A program made the position numbers and the translations under genes. Shown piece by piece: positions 1 to 7,205 of a DNA stretch of 64,000 nt (the first letter of the stretch is position 1; each line of letters begins with the position of its first letter). Origin of the DNA: an uncultured Eubacterium sp. (lineage in GTDB: Bacteria > Bacillota > Clostridia > Lachnospirales > Lachnospiraceae); contig CAJUIL010000002.1 in NCBI GenBank assembly GCA_910586225.1, positions 124,001-188,000 on the forward strand. The letters are read 5' to 3'. The notes beneath the pieces were generated by a model. The model saw only the letters and a program-made list of their open reading frames with translations. It made no database searches and was not told where the DNA came from.

Positions 1-670
1 GCGGGAATGTCGGCATTTCCACATTGGAGCTGCCGCATACGACAAATTCCAGGGAATCGTCCATGACCTTCATCGCTTTTGCTGTTTCAGCTGCAAGGCG
101 TCCATATTCGGTGGCAGTTTTATGTCCGACCTGCCAAGGACCGTCCATTTCGTTGCCAAGACACCAGGTCTTAATGCCGTAAGGCTTGTCCGCGCCGTGC
201 TGACGGCGCAGGTCGGCGTAATAAGTGTTGGTATCTAGGTTGCAGTATTCCAGCAGGTTCAGAGCATCCGCGGTGCCTCTTGTACCAAGATTGACGGCCA
301 TCATTATTTCAGAATGAACCTTCTTGCACCAGTTTGCAAATTCTCCCAAGCCTACCTCGTTGCTCTCGAAAGTCCGCCAGGCAAGGTCCAGCCTTTTTTT
401 GCGCTGCTCCTTCGGCCCTACGCTGTCCTCCCAGAAAAAGTTGGATACAAAGTTGCCGCCCGGATAACGGATAATTGGTACATTCAGCTCTTTTACCAAG
501 TCAATGACATCTTGGCGGAAGCCCTCCTCATCCGCGCTGGAATGTCCCGGCTGGTAAATGCCAGTGTAAACAGCTCTGCCCAGATGCTCGATAAACGAGC
601 CGTACAGCCTGTCATCAATTTTGGCAAGCTGGAAATCCTTATCTACGATCATTTTTGTTTTTTGTCCCAT
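1..670 (-). CDS. abfA: Alpha-L-arabinofuranosidase, GH51 family (N-terminal part, runs off window)
   Basis: Cytoplasmic exo-acting glycosidase that releases terminal arabinofuranose from arabinan or arabinoxylan oligosaccharides. About 223 residues are visible, starting MGQKTKMIVDKDF. GH51 hallmarks seen are DRLYGSFIEHLGRAVY, VPIIRYPGGNFVS and CLGNEMDGPW; the Glu of the last motif is the family acid/base. The nucleophile Glu and C-terminal beta domain lie beyond base 1. No signal peptide is present, as usual for the family. The ATG at 670 is chosen because AGAGAGG lies 10 bases upstream; an ATG at 652 is a less likely alternative. A strong promoter with an overlapping palindrome lies upstream at 732-775, suggesting sugar-dependent control. 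Confidence 0.95.
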   Translation of the reverse strand, partial: MGQKTKMIVDKDFQLAKIDDRLYGSFIEHLGRAVYTGIYQPGHSSADEEGFRQDVIDLVKELNVPIIRYPGGNFVSNFFWEDSVGPKEQRKKRLDLAWRTFESNEVGLGEFANWCKKVHSEIMMAVNLGTRGTADALNLLEYCNLDTNTYYADLRRQHGADKPYGIKTWCLGNEMDGPWQVGHKTATEYGRLAAETAKAMKVMDDSLEFVVCGSSNVEMPTFP

Positions 671-731
671 AGTAACATAACCTCTCTTTCTTGATATGCA
701 GCAGTTTGAAAGAGTTAAATGCCGCATTTTC

Positions 732-754
732 AGTATGATTGTGAATATCATACT
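732..754 (-). promoter_or_regulatory. Palindromic operator candidate upstream of abfA
   Basis: AGTATGAT (732-739) and ATCATACT (747-754) form a perfect 8-bp inverted repeat with a 7-base spacer. It overlaps the -10 box of the abfA promoter, the position expected for a repressor site. Two further AT-rich palindromes lie just beyond the promoter: TTTTAG/CTAAAA (781-798) and TTTAGT/ACTAAA (811-826). The regulator is not identifiable from this window. Confidence 0.5.
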
Positions 755-775
755 CATAAACGGCAAGAAATGCAA
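747..775 (-). promoter_or_regulatory. SigA-type promoter for abfA
   Basis: On the minus strand, TTGCAT (770-775) is followed by a 17-base spacer and TATGAT (747-752). The distance to the abfA start is about 75 bases. Confidence 0.7.
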
Positions 776-821
776 CTGTTTTTTAGGTATTTCTAAAATA
801 TTTTTTACTATTTAGTTATTA

Positions 822-1427
822 CTAAACTATCACTTCGAAAATGTGACGTCCGTTCAGGATAATTTCGCGAATGCCTGTTTGTTTATGCTTGTGAAAATTA
901 AAACTTAGCAGATAGCCGGTATTCGTATGGTAATAGTCGAGATATTCCAACAGCTGCTTTTCGCCTCTGCGGTTATATTCATTTCCATGCCAGATCTTTA
1001 GCTCGATAATATGACGGACGCCGCAGAAATCCACAATGATGCCCGTGCGCTTTTGATCTCTTGTCTGGGCTTCGATATAATAGTTTCAGGTTCCGTTGAC
1101 GATATACTGGTTTCGTTCCATCAGTCCTGTTTGATACATGGTGTTTTCAATAGCAAGCTCGGAGAGAAACAGATCGAGTTGTTCGGCGGCAGAGATGCCA
1201 GAGGGTGTCCAGACCTCGTGCAAACTTTTAAAAGCAGAGGCAGCAGGCAGTCTTTCATCTGCAAGCTGGCAAATGCGGGAAACGAGATACTCTTCCTTTA
1301 AATACTGTTCCAAAAGATAAAGGATCGTTGTTTTGCCGTATTGCCTTGCCTGACTGATCGTAAAATATTTTCCCTGATGGATATATTGGCGGATAATGGT
1401 ATGTAGTTTTTCGCTGATGTCTGCCAT
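822..1427 (-). pseudogene. Remnant of AAA-ATPase-like / PD-(D/E)XK nuclease protein
   Basis: A single reading frame of about 202 codons, interrupted by an in-frame TGA at 1086-1088. The first part has the Walker A-like segment ARQYGKTT. The part after the stop (YYIEAQTRDQKRTGIIVD, then VRHIIELKIWHG) matches the C-terminal nuclease domain of the AAA-ATPase_like/PDDEXK_9 proteins common in gut Clostridia. Family members are roughly 500-600 residues; here the ATPase core is missing, because the post-Walker segment LKEEYLVS runs directly into RICQLADERL, normally far downstream. Relatives carry Gly where the TGA sits (INGTGNYYIEAQTR), so GGA to TGA is a likely point mutation. I infer an inactive relic with at least two internal deletions and a nonsense mutation. 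Confidence 0.8.
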
Positions 1428-1592
1428 GATAGCATAGTATACGAATGTTTGCTACCGATTTATTGGATTTAACAGTTTTGGCGATACGGGCAATCGGATC
1501 AGCAGGCTGTGGAGTCCCTTGCCGAAAGCAAGCTGTTGATGATCGAAGGTCTGCTTCCGGCAAATTTAGGATTCCTGTAGATAGCCGCTGGA

Positions 1593-1772
1593 TTACTTTG
1601 CAGTCAGCTCAGCGATCAGATTTTCTAAATCTTCAATACAAGCGCCGCATACAGTGCCGGCTTCGGTGGCTTCCTGTACCGCTTCCAGTGTTTTAGCGCC
1701 GTTTTTTACAGCATCCTCAACCATGCCCTTTGTCACGCCAAGGCAGCTGCAGATAACTTCCTCTCGATCCAT
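1593..1772 (-). CDS. BFD-type [2Fe-2S]-binding small protein
   Basis: A 59-residue protein starting MDREEVICSCLGVTKG and ending ENLIAELTAK. It has the (2Fe-2S)-binding BFD-like pattern: Cys-Ser-Cys near the N-terminus and Cys-Gly-Ala-Cys about 30 residues later, giving four ligands. This domain occurs in bacterioferritin-associated ferredoxin and as a domain of NifU and nitrite reductase; stand-alone copies of this size are common in Clostridia and probably act in electron transfer or Fe-S handling. AAGGAG lies 10 bases before the ATG. It is divergent from argJ. Confidence 0.88.
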   Translation of the reverse strand: MDREEVICSCLGVTKGMVEDAVKNGAKTLEAVQEATEAGTVCGACIEDLENLIAELTAK

Positions 1773-1872
1773 AATCCTTAATTCTCCTTTCTGAAAAATA
1801 ACATAATGTCTTTACCAAGTATGCGGCAAATTAGAAAAATTATACAAATTGTTTTAGAAAATTCGGAAACTA

Positions 1873-1901
1873 TTGAATTTGCAGGCAGTAGGAGCTATAA
1901 T
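1873..1901 (+). promoter_or_regulatory. SigA-type promoter for argJ
   Basis: TTGAAT (1873-1878), a 17-base spacer and TATAAT (1896-1901), 55 bases before the argJ start. No T-box or other leader structure fits in the short 5' region. Confidence 0.75.
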
Positions 1902-1956
1902 ACGCAGATAAAGCAAAACTATCCAACTATGCTGACAGGATTAAGGAGGAATTTAT

Positions 1957-3201
1957 ATGCAGTTACAGCAGGAAGCAGGGTACGAATACATCGAGGGAGG
2001 TGTCTGCGCAGCGGCCGGATTTTTGGCAAACGGCTGCCATTGCGGTCTTGATTCGAACCCGCAGAAAAATGACCTGGGCATGATCTACAGTGAAAGGCTG
2101 TGCAATGCGGCGGCCGTATATACGACAAATCTGGTAAAGGGCGCGCCGATTCTGGTGACGCAGAAAAACCTGAAGGCTTCCGAGGGCAAAGCAAGGGCAG
2201 TCATTGTAAACAGTAAAAATGCCAATACCTGTAATGCGGACGGAGAAGAGAAGGCATGGAATATGTGTGAGCTGGCTGCGGAGCAGCTAAAAATTACACC
2301 GGAGGAGGTAATTGTGGCGTCTACAGGTGTGATCGGACAGGCGCTTCCAATAGAACCGATCGCGCTGCATATTAAGGATCTGGCGGCAGGCCTGTCGCAG
2401 GAGCATCACACGCAGGCAGCGGAAGCGATCATGACGACGGATACGATCAAAAAAGAAGTAGCGGTTTCATTTATATTAGGCGGCAAAACGTGCCGTCTGG
2501 GCGGTATGGCAAAGGGCAGCGGTATGATCCATCCGAATATGGCGACTACGCTGAATTTTATTACGACGGATGCCGCCGTTTCTGCTAAGATGCTGCAGCA
2601 GGCGCTGCGCGAGGTTGTCAAGGTAACTTATAATTGCCTGAGTGTGGATGGAGATATGTCTACAAACGATATGGTATGTGTCCTTGCCAACGGCATAGCC
2701 GGAAATGACGAGGTAGCGGCGGAGGGTGAGTCGTATGAGACATTCAAAAGAGCGTTGTATTTGGTGCTGCTGCATCTGACAAAAATGCTTGCTAGGGACG
2801 GGGAAGGAGCGACAAAGCTGATCGAATGCACCTGCACGGAAGCGCCGGATCTGGACACAGCGATCACGGCTGCGAAAAGCGTGATCAGCTCTTCGCTTGT
2901 AAAAAGCGCAATGTTCGGGGCGGATGCGAACTGCGGACGTATTTTATGTGCGCTCGGCTACTGCGGGGCACAGCTGGATGTCAGCAAGGTGGATGTGGAG
3001 CTGGCTTCTGCAAAAGGAAGTATTCTTGTATGCGGCGGCGGAAACGGACTGGCGTTTTCAGAAGAACAGGCAGCTGAAATTCTGGGAGAGGAAGAGCTTG
3101 AAATCCGAATTAACCTGCACCAGGGAAATGTAACTGCAAAAGCCTGGGGGTGTGATCTGACCTATGATTATGTAAAGATCAATGCGGATTACCGCAGTTA
3201 A
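1957..3201 (+). CDS. argJ: Bifunctional glutamate N-acetyltransferase / amino-acid acetyltransferase ArgJ
   Basis: Moves the acetyl group from N-acetylornithine to glutamate, releasing ornithine and regenerating N-acetylglutamate in the cyclic arginine pathway; some members also use acetyl-CoA. The 414 residues are the usual length. The family self-cleaves before a Thr nucleophile; the motif is visible as KGSGMIHPNMATTLNF, with cleavage expected between Ala196 and Thr197 to give alpha and beta chains. VASTGVIGQ (about 120-128) lies in the oxyanion-hole region, and the usual C-terminal strand region with TYDYVKINADYRS closes the protein. AAGGAGG lies upstream of the ATG. The gene stands alone here, without other arg genes beside it. 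Confidence 0.97.
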   Translation: MQLQQEAGYEYIEGGVCAAAGFLANGCHCGLDSNPQKNDLGMIYSERLCNAAAVYTTNLVKGAPILVTQKNLKASEGKARAVIVNSKNANTCNADGEEKAWNMCELAAEQLKITPEEVIVASTGVIGQALPIEPIALHIKDLAAGLSQEHHTQAAEAIMTTDTIKKEVAVSFILGGKTCRLGGMAKGSGMIHPNMATTLNFITTDAAVSAKMLQQALREVVKVTYNCLSVDGDMSTNDMVCVLANGIAGNDEVAAEGESYETFKRALYLVLLHLTKMLARDGEGATKLIECTCTEAPDLDTAITAAKSVISSSLVKSAMFGADANCGRILCALGYCGAQLDVSKVDVELASAKGSILVCGGGNGLAFSEEQAAEILGEEELEIRINLHQGNVTAKAWGCDLTYDYVKINADYRS

Positions 3202-3262
3202 AGAGCGTCTGTATCCACAGGAATTGACAGGAAAAACAGCTTTTAAAATTTAATCTGCATAC

Positions 3263-3291
3263 TTCCCAAAATCCGATTCATCCTTTATAAT
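3263..3291 (+). promoter_or_regulatory. Possible promoter for the DUF362 lipoprotein gene
   Basis: A perfect TATAAT (3286-3291) with a weak -35 TTCCCA (3263-3268) at 17-base spacing, 57 bases before the start codon. The 147-base gap after argJ has no convincing terminator. Confidence 0.5.
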
Positions 3292-3348
3292 GAAAGAAAA
3301 GGATGTCGTTTTATGTAAAATAATATAGAAGGAAAAGGGGGAAGAGTT

Positions 3349-4419
3349 ATGAGAAAATGGACGGCTGCTTTGTGTATCATATGTGGGCTTATGCTTACTG
3401 CCTGCAATTCCGAGCCGTCTGACGGCCGGCAGGATGATGCGGCGCAGAATACAGAGGAGGACGTGAATAAAAAAGCGGCGGCAGATGGACAGCAGGAAGC
3501 TTCAGGATCAAAGTTGGAGGATAACGAAGCAGCTCTGAGGAGTTATGAGGATGCGGTGCCTGTTGTGTACATGACGGACCAGGCGACAGCAGATTCTTTA
3601 CTAAAGCTGTATCAGTCTATGAACAAAGAAATCAGCGGAGAGAATACGGCGGTCAGCTTGTCAGCAGGAGAAGCATTGGCGGACGGCATTCCGGCGCCGG
3701 CGCTGCTGCGGGAGCTGCTTGCTTATGTTGACGGTACGGTTGCGGTATGCGCTGCTGCAGAGGATGGCTCTGCTTTTGGGACCTCGTTAAAGGAGCAGGC
3801 GGGTTCACAGGGATTTGCGGGAGTTGCGGATGTAGTCGTTTTGGATGAGGAAGGTACGATAGAGCTTCCGGTAACAGATGGAACGCACTTAACAGAGACT
3901 TGCGTAGGAAACCATTTTGCGGAATACGACGGCATTTTGGCAGTTTCGCATTTCAAGCAGCATACAGTAGCGGGGTTTCAGGGCGCTGTGAAAAACATAT
4001 CGGTCGGCATCAGCTCCGCTGAGGGGAAATGCCTGATTTATTCAGCGGGAAGCAGCCGGACGGATTACAATGCCGGGGACGGACAGCAGGACGCGTTCCT
4101 GGAGACAATGGCGGAGGCCGCGACCGCTGTGGCGGATGCGCTGGACGGAAATATCGCGTATATCAATATATTAAACCGTGATGCAGCAGGCTGCGGCTGC
4201 AACGGAGATCCGGCAGAGCCAGACGTGCATGATATCGGGATTCTGGCGTCTGAAGACCCGGTCGCCTTAGATCAGGCGTGCGTGGATCTGATCTATATGG
4301 CAGACGGTACAGAGGATTTTATTACCCGTATGGAGGATCGAAATGCCGAATACGCTTTGGAATATGCAGAGCAGCTGGGGCTTGGCAGCAGCGCGTATAC
4401 GCTTGTTACGATAGACTGA
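3349..4419 (+). CDS. DUF362-like lipoprotein
   Basis: A 356-residue lipoprotein. The N-terminus is a lipoprotein signal with lipobox LTAC (Cys19), so it is probably anchored outside the membrane. An Asp/Glu/Gln-rich linker (about 20-60) follows. The rest resembles DUF362 proteins: ADVVVLDEEG, then NHFAEYDGILAVSHFKQHTVAGF, then a Cys-rich GCGCNGDP and DIGILASEDPVALDQACVDLI. DUF362 proteins are often fused to ferredoxin domains and called Fe-S centre proteins, but no ferredoxin motif is present here. The biochemical role is unknown. The context (argJ before, convergent immunity-like gene after) gives no functional clue. Confidence 0.7.
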   Translation: MRKWTAALCIICGLMLTACNSEPSDGRQDDAAQNTEEDVNKKAAADGQQEASGSKLEDNEAALRSYEDAVPVVYMTDQATADSLLKLYQSMNKEISGENTAVSLSAGEALADGIPAPALLRELLAYVDGTVAVCAAAEDGSAFGTSLKEQAGSQGFAGVADVVVLDEEGTIELPVTDGTHLTETCVGNHFAEYDGILAVSHFKQHTVAGFQGAVKNISVGISSAEGKCLIYSAGSSRTDYNAGDGQQDAFLETMAEAATAVADALDGNIAYINILNRDAAGCGCNGDPAEPDVHDIGILASEDPVALDQACVDLIYMADGTEDFITRMEDRNAEYALEYAEQLGLGSSAYTLVTID

Positions 4420-4460
4420 CGGGGGAAGAGCCGGCGAGATACTTTTGGCACATGACCAGA

Positions 4461-4940
4461 TCAAAGACGCATCAGCTCAAGCCCGCAGATCCCCCTCCTC
4501 AGCAGGCTTTCAGCAACGGACAGATGTACAATGATAAATACCGTCCCTTTCGGGCTGCGGACGCGTAAAATGCCAGGTGCTTTTTTGGCAAAATCCTGCT
4601 CGTCGATAAAAACGGCACCAGGAAGCCCGTTGGATGCCATAATGACCTGTTTGGGCACATAAGGCAGAGGGGGCAGAAACCAATAAGTACGCTGCTGTTT
4701 TTTCTGCATATCCACAAATGCGCATGGCCGCCACAGCTGTTCCGGAAGATACTGCTCCAACAGCTGCTTGCACGGGTCGCTGACTAGATGCTCAGAGGCA
4801 ATGTAGTCGAATTTGTCCAAGGATGATAGCTCTGCTTCCTTCATGATACGCACGGAAGGCTCCTGCGATTGGGCTGCATCTGGATTTGGATCTTTTGGGA
4901 TCGAAATAGTTCCGGACTGACGGATGAGAAAATAATCCAT
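4461..4940 (-). CDS. Immunity-like protein, resembles DUF1629/Imm43
   Basis: A 159-residue soluble protein with no signal peptide or membrane segment. The C-terminal part (KKAPGILRVRSPKG, then VHLSVAESLLRRGICGLELMRL) resembles the end of DUF1629/Imm43-type immunity proteins, where a strand is followed by a helix and a closing strand; this is by eye and not certain. It begins 18 bases after the stop of the pentapeptide-repeat gene on the same strand, so the two are probably co-transcribed. Given the injection-system cluster nearby, a toxin/immunity or effector/adaptor pair is plausible but unproven. Confidence 0.45.
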   Translation of the reverse strand: MDYFLIRQSGTISIPKDPNPDAAQSQEPSVRIMKEAELSSLDKFDYIASEHLVSDPCKQLLEQYLPEQLWRPCAFVDMQKKQQRTYWFLPPLPYVPKQVIMASNGLPGAVFIDEQDFAKKAPGILRVRSPKGTVFIIVHLSVAESLLRRGICGLELMRL

Positions 4941-4958
4941 AAGCTGCTTCCTTTCTGG

Positions 4959-6044
4959 TTATTCTATGATTTGTATGGCTTGTCTTTGCTGCGGGGAGAG
5001 CGCAAACGTCTCCAGCCGCTTTCGGTCTATTTTGGCGCCGGTCATGACAGCGCCGGTAAAGTCCGCGTCATGGATACGGGTTTTGCAAAAATCTGCGTTT
5101 GTCAGGTTGGCGTTTCGAAAGCTGATGCTCCGGTATCCGGTAATGCTCCAGGTTGTATGATCCGGGACGCCGCGGTAGCCTGACGCATATGAGAAACGGG
5201 CATTTGTAAGGTCTGCGTCTGTAAAATCCGATTCATGCAGCTGGCAGTAGCGCAGATCAGCCCCTTGCATACTGGCGCTGCAAAAACGGGTGCCGTAGAG
5301 CATCGCATCCTGGAAATCCGTGCCGGTCAATGTGGTTCGGCGCAGATCCGCGTAGCGCAGGTCGATTTCCGAAAGGTCGGCGCCGGAAAGATCCAATCCG
5401 GTAAAGTCCTCAAACGTGTATTCATATTCTTCCCGCATCGCAAACCATTCCAGTGTTTTTTGGGCGCTGCGGTTTCTGCATTCTTTATAAATGGCTTCTG
5501 TGTAAGCCATATATTCCCCAATATTGATCTCAAATTCGTCTGCCCGCCTGACCGAGATAAACGGTTCGGCTTCTATGCAAGGAAGGATGGAAAACCGGAA
5601 AGCGGAGACGACATACTTGTAGAACTGGGTGGCGTAAGAAAGCAGGCAGGCGATCGTCTCATGTGCGGTAACTGCTCCGCCGAAACGCTTGCGGCAAGAC
5701 ATCAGATCCTTCCAAAGCTCCTGGTATTTTGTAAATAGAAAAGAAAGATCAAAGCTGCCAACTGCCTGCTGGCCAGCGTCAAAATACCAGTCGTCATTAT
5801 AAACCCGCACCTCGGCGGTCGCATTTTCATGAACCAGATTTGTAAATAGCAGCGTATATTCCAGATAAGAGATTGCGCCCAGGCTGCCGTCTTGCTGCAG
5901 CTTGACAAGCGTTTCGCAAAGCTGCCTGAAATGTGTCTGAAATACAGGGGCATATATTTCCAGGCAGTTTTGGTAAAGCTCTTCCAGTTCAAATAGCTTC
6001 TGGTTTTTGAGTTGGTCAGCGTATTGTTTAAATTCTTCAGTCAT
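4959..6044 (-). CDS. Pentapeptide-repeat protein with helical N-terminal domain
   Basis: A 361-residue protein. Residues about 1-210 are a predicted alpha-helical domain with no recognised family. From about residue 215 pentapeptide repeats run almost to the end: FTGLDLSGADLSEIDLRYADL, then ADLRYCQLHESDFTDADLTNARF, then FRNANLTNADFCKTRIHDADF. These form a right-handed quadrilateral beta-helix. The ATG at 6044 is chosen because AAGGAGG precedes it by 12 bases; an upstream in-frame TTG at 6080 has no such site. It is paired with the immunity-like gene downstream. Pentapeptide proteins can mimic DNA or serve as effector carriers; the function here is open. Confidence 0.75.
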   Translation of the reverse strand: MTEEFKQYADQLKNQKLFELEELYQNCLEIYAPVFQTHFRQLCETLVKLQQDGSLGAISYLEYTLLFTNLVHENATAEVRVYNDDWYFDAGQQAVGSFDLSFLFTKYQELWKDLMSCRKRFGGAVTAHETIACLLSYATQFYKYVVSAFRFSILPCIEAEPFISVRRADEFEINIGEYMAYTEAIYKECRNRSAQKTLEWFAMREEYEYTFEDFTGLDLSGADLSEIDLRYADLRRTTLTGTDFQDAMLYGTRFCSASMQGADLRYCQLHESDFTDADLTNARFSYASGYRGVPDHTTWSITGYRSISFRNANLTNADFCKTRIHDADFTGAVMTGAKIDRKRLETFALSPQQRQAIQIIE

Positions 6045-6221
6045 TTGAAATAAATGCCTCCTTAAGCGCTTTGGCTCCAAATGAAAAACGTTGATTAACA
6101 GATGCTTTTAGTTTAACATATGGGGGAGGATTTGTCATGTGTTTTTCGTGCATCGTCATTCTGAGGCAAAGAACAAAATGTAACCTGGAAGGTATTTAAA
6201 CTGTTACAGCAAAATCGTATG

Positions 6222-6794
6222 CTAAATGTTCAGTAAACAGGCAATATCTGAGAAGCTGATGTATAGATCATGATAGATATTAACTTTAATAGTGGCGTCA
6301 AAGCTGTATGCCACATGAATAAGGTTTCCTTCAAAAAAGTTAACCGTTACCATCCGGCGTTTTGGATCCACGATCCAGTATTCCCGGACACCGTAGATCT
6401 TATAGTAATATGCTTTTCGAATATAATCATCTGCAGGATTGCTTGGGGAAACAATTTCTATGATGAAATCAGGAGCGCCATTACAACGGTTCTCGTCCAG
6501 CTTGTCTTTATCACATACGATCATGATGTCGGGTTGTACGATTGTTAAAGGATGATCTGAAAGTTTTACGTCAAACGGGGCTGGAAATACTCTGCAGTCT
6601 CCTTCCTTGCCTTTTACATAGGAGTAGAGTAAGGTACACAGCTCTAAAAGTATTGCTTGGTGGATCTGAGAAGGGCTGGCCATATCATAGGCAATGCCGT
6701 CAAAGACCTCCATCCTTCTGCTTTTGGGAAGGGCTTCGTACTGTGCCAGAGTGACTGTTTCTGACTGCGGCTGTAATGCTGGTGGCATAATCAT
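6222..6794 (-). CDS. Uma2-family (DUF820) PD-(D/E)XK endonuclease-like protein
   Basis: A 190-residue protein of the Uma2/DUF820 family, a restriction-endonuclease-like fold. Visible family signatures are LTLAQYEALPK-type opening (TLAQYEALPKSRRMEVFDG), VFPAPFDVKLSD, IVQPDIMIVCDKDKL, APDFIIEIVSPSN and KAYYYKIYGVREYWIVDP. The catalytic-type Asp and Glu-x-Val spacing is intact. Biological role is unknown; the family is highly expanded in cyanobacteria and scattered in Clostridia. The ATG at 6794 follows GAAAGGAAG closely; the next ATG two codons later is equally possible. The gene lies head-to-head with the injection-system cluster. Confidence 0.85.
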   Translation of the reverse strand: MIMPPALQPQSETVTLAQYEALPKSRRMEVFDGIAYDMASPSQIHQAILLELCTLLYSYVKGKEGDCRVFPAPFDVKLSDHPLTIVQPDIMIVCDKDKLDENRCNGAPDFIIEIVSPSNPADDYIRKAYYYKIYGVREYWIVDPKRRMVTVNFFEGNLIHVAYSFDATIKVNIYHDLYISFSDIACLLNI

Positions 6795-6937
6795 ACACTT
6801 CCTTTCAAGTATTCCTGTGATTCTATGATCTGCATTTTACAGACGGCTGCTTATATCATTATATTCTTTTCACTGTTTTTTTTCAACAGTATATCCATAC
6901 CTAATTGTCTGCCCGTTGTACAACCCTGCCAAAATAG

Positions 6938-7071
6938 GTAACAGTTCAGACAAGCTGACCTGTTACCTGCAAAAATCCATTGAAAATCGCTTCGCGATAG
7001 GATTTTTGCACTCCTGAATCATGTTCTTACGGTCTTTGCAGCAGAGAGCAAAGACCTTCCTGGACTGTTAC
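6938..7071. repeat. 134-bp MITE-like element with terminal inverted repeats
   Basis: GTAACAGTTCAG (6938-6949) and CTGGACTGTTAC (7060-7071) are near-perfect terminal inverted repeats (11 of 12). Inside are three stem-loops: GGTAACAG/CTGTTACC (6937-6944, 6960-6967), an 11-bp perfect stem TGCAAAAATCC/GGATTTTTGCA (6968-6978, 7000-7010) with an inner ATCGC/GCGAT, and GGTCTTTGC/GCAAAGACC (7031-7039, 7048-7056). There is no coding capacity. It occupies most of the 411-base gap 6795-7205, between the Uma2 gene and the sheath gene. The rest of that gap is AT-rich, with the sheath promoter at 7111-7139 and nothing else I recognise. Confidence 0.7.
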
Positions 7072-7110
7072 AAAAATAGTACAAAAATATATGAAGTTTG
7101 TCGAAAATAG

Positions 7111-7139
7111 TAGACAAAAATAGTTATTTGTGGTATATT
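7111..7139 (+). promoter_or_regulatory. Promoter for the contractile injection cluster
   Basis: TAGACA (7111-7116), a 17-base spacer and TATATT (7134-7139), 67 bases before the sheath start. It lies just outside the inverted-repeat element, which could influence it. Confidence 0.6.
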
Positions 7140-7205
7140 AGAAGCAGTAGAATGTTATAAAGTGATGGTGAGAATGATACCTTGTAGCTAAAATGGAGGA
7201 CTTTT

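Noticed and set aside
314..694. Plus-strand open frame opposite abfA
   Set aside because: The minus strand carries unmistakable GH51 motifs; the plus frame has no RBS and no family features.
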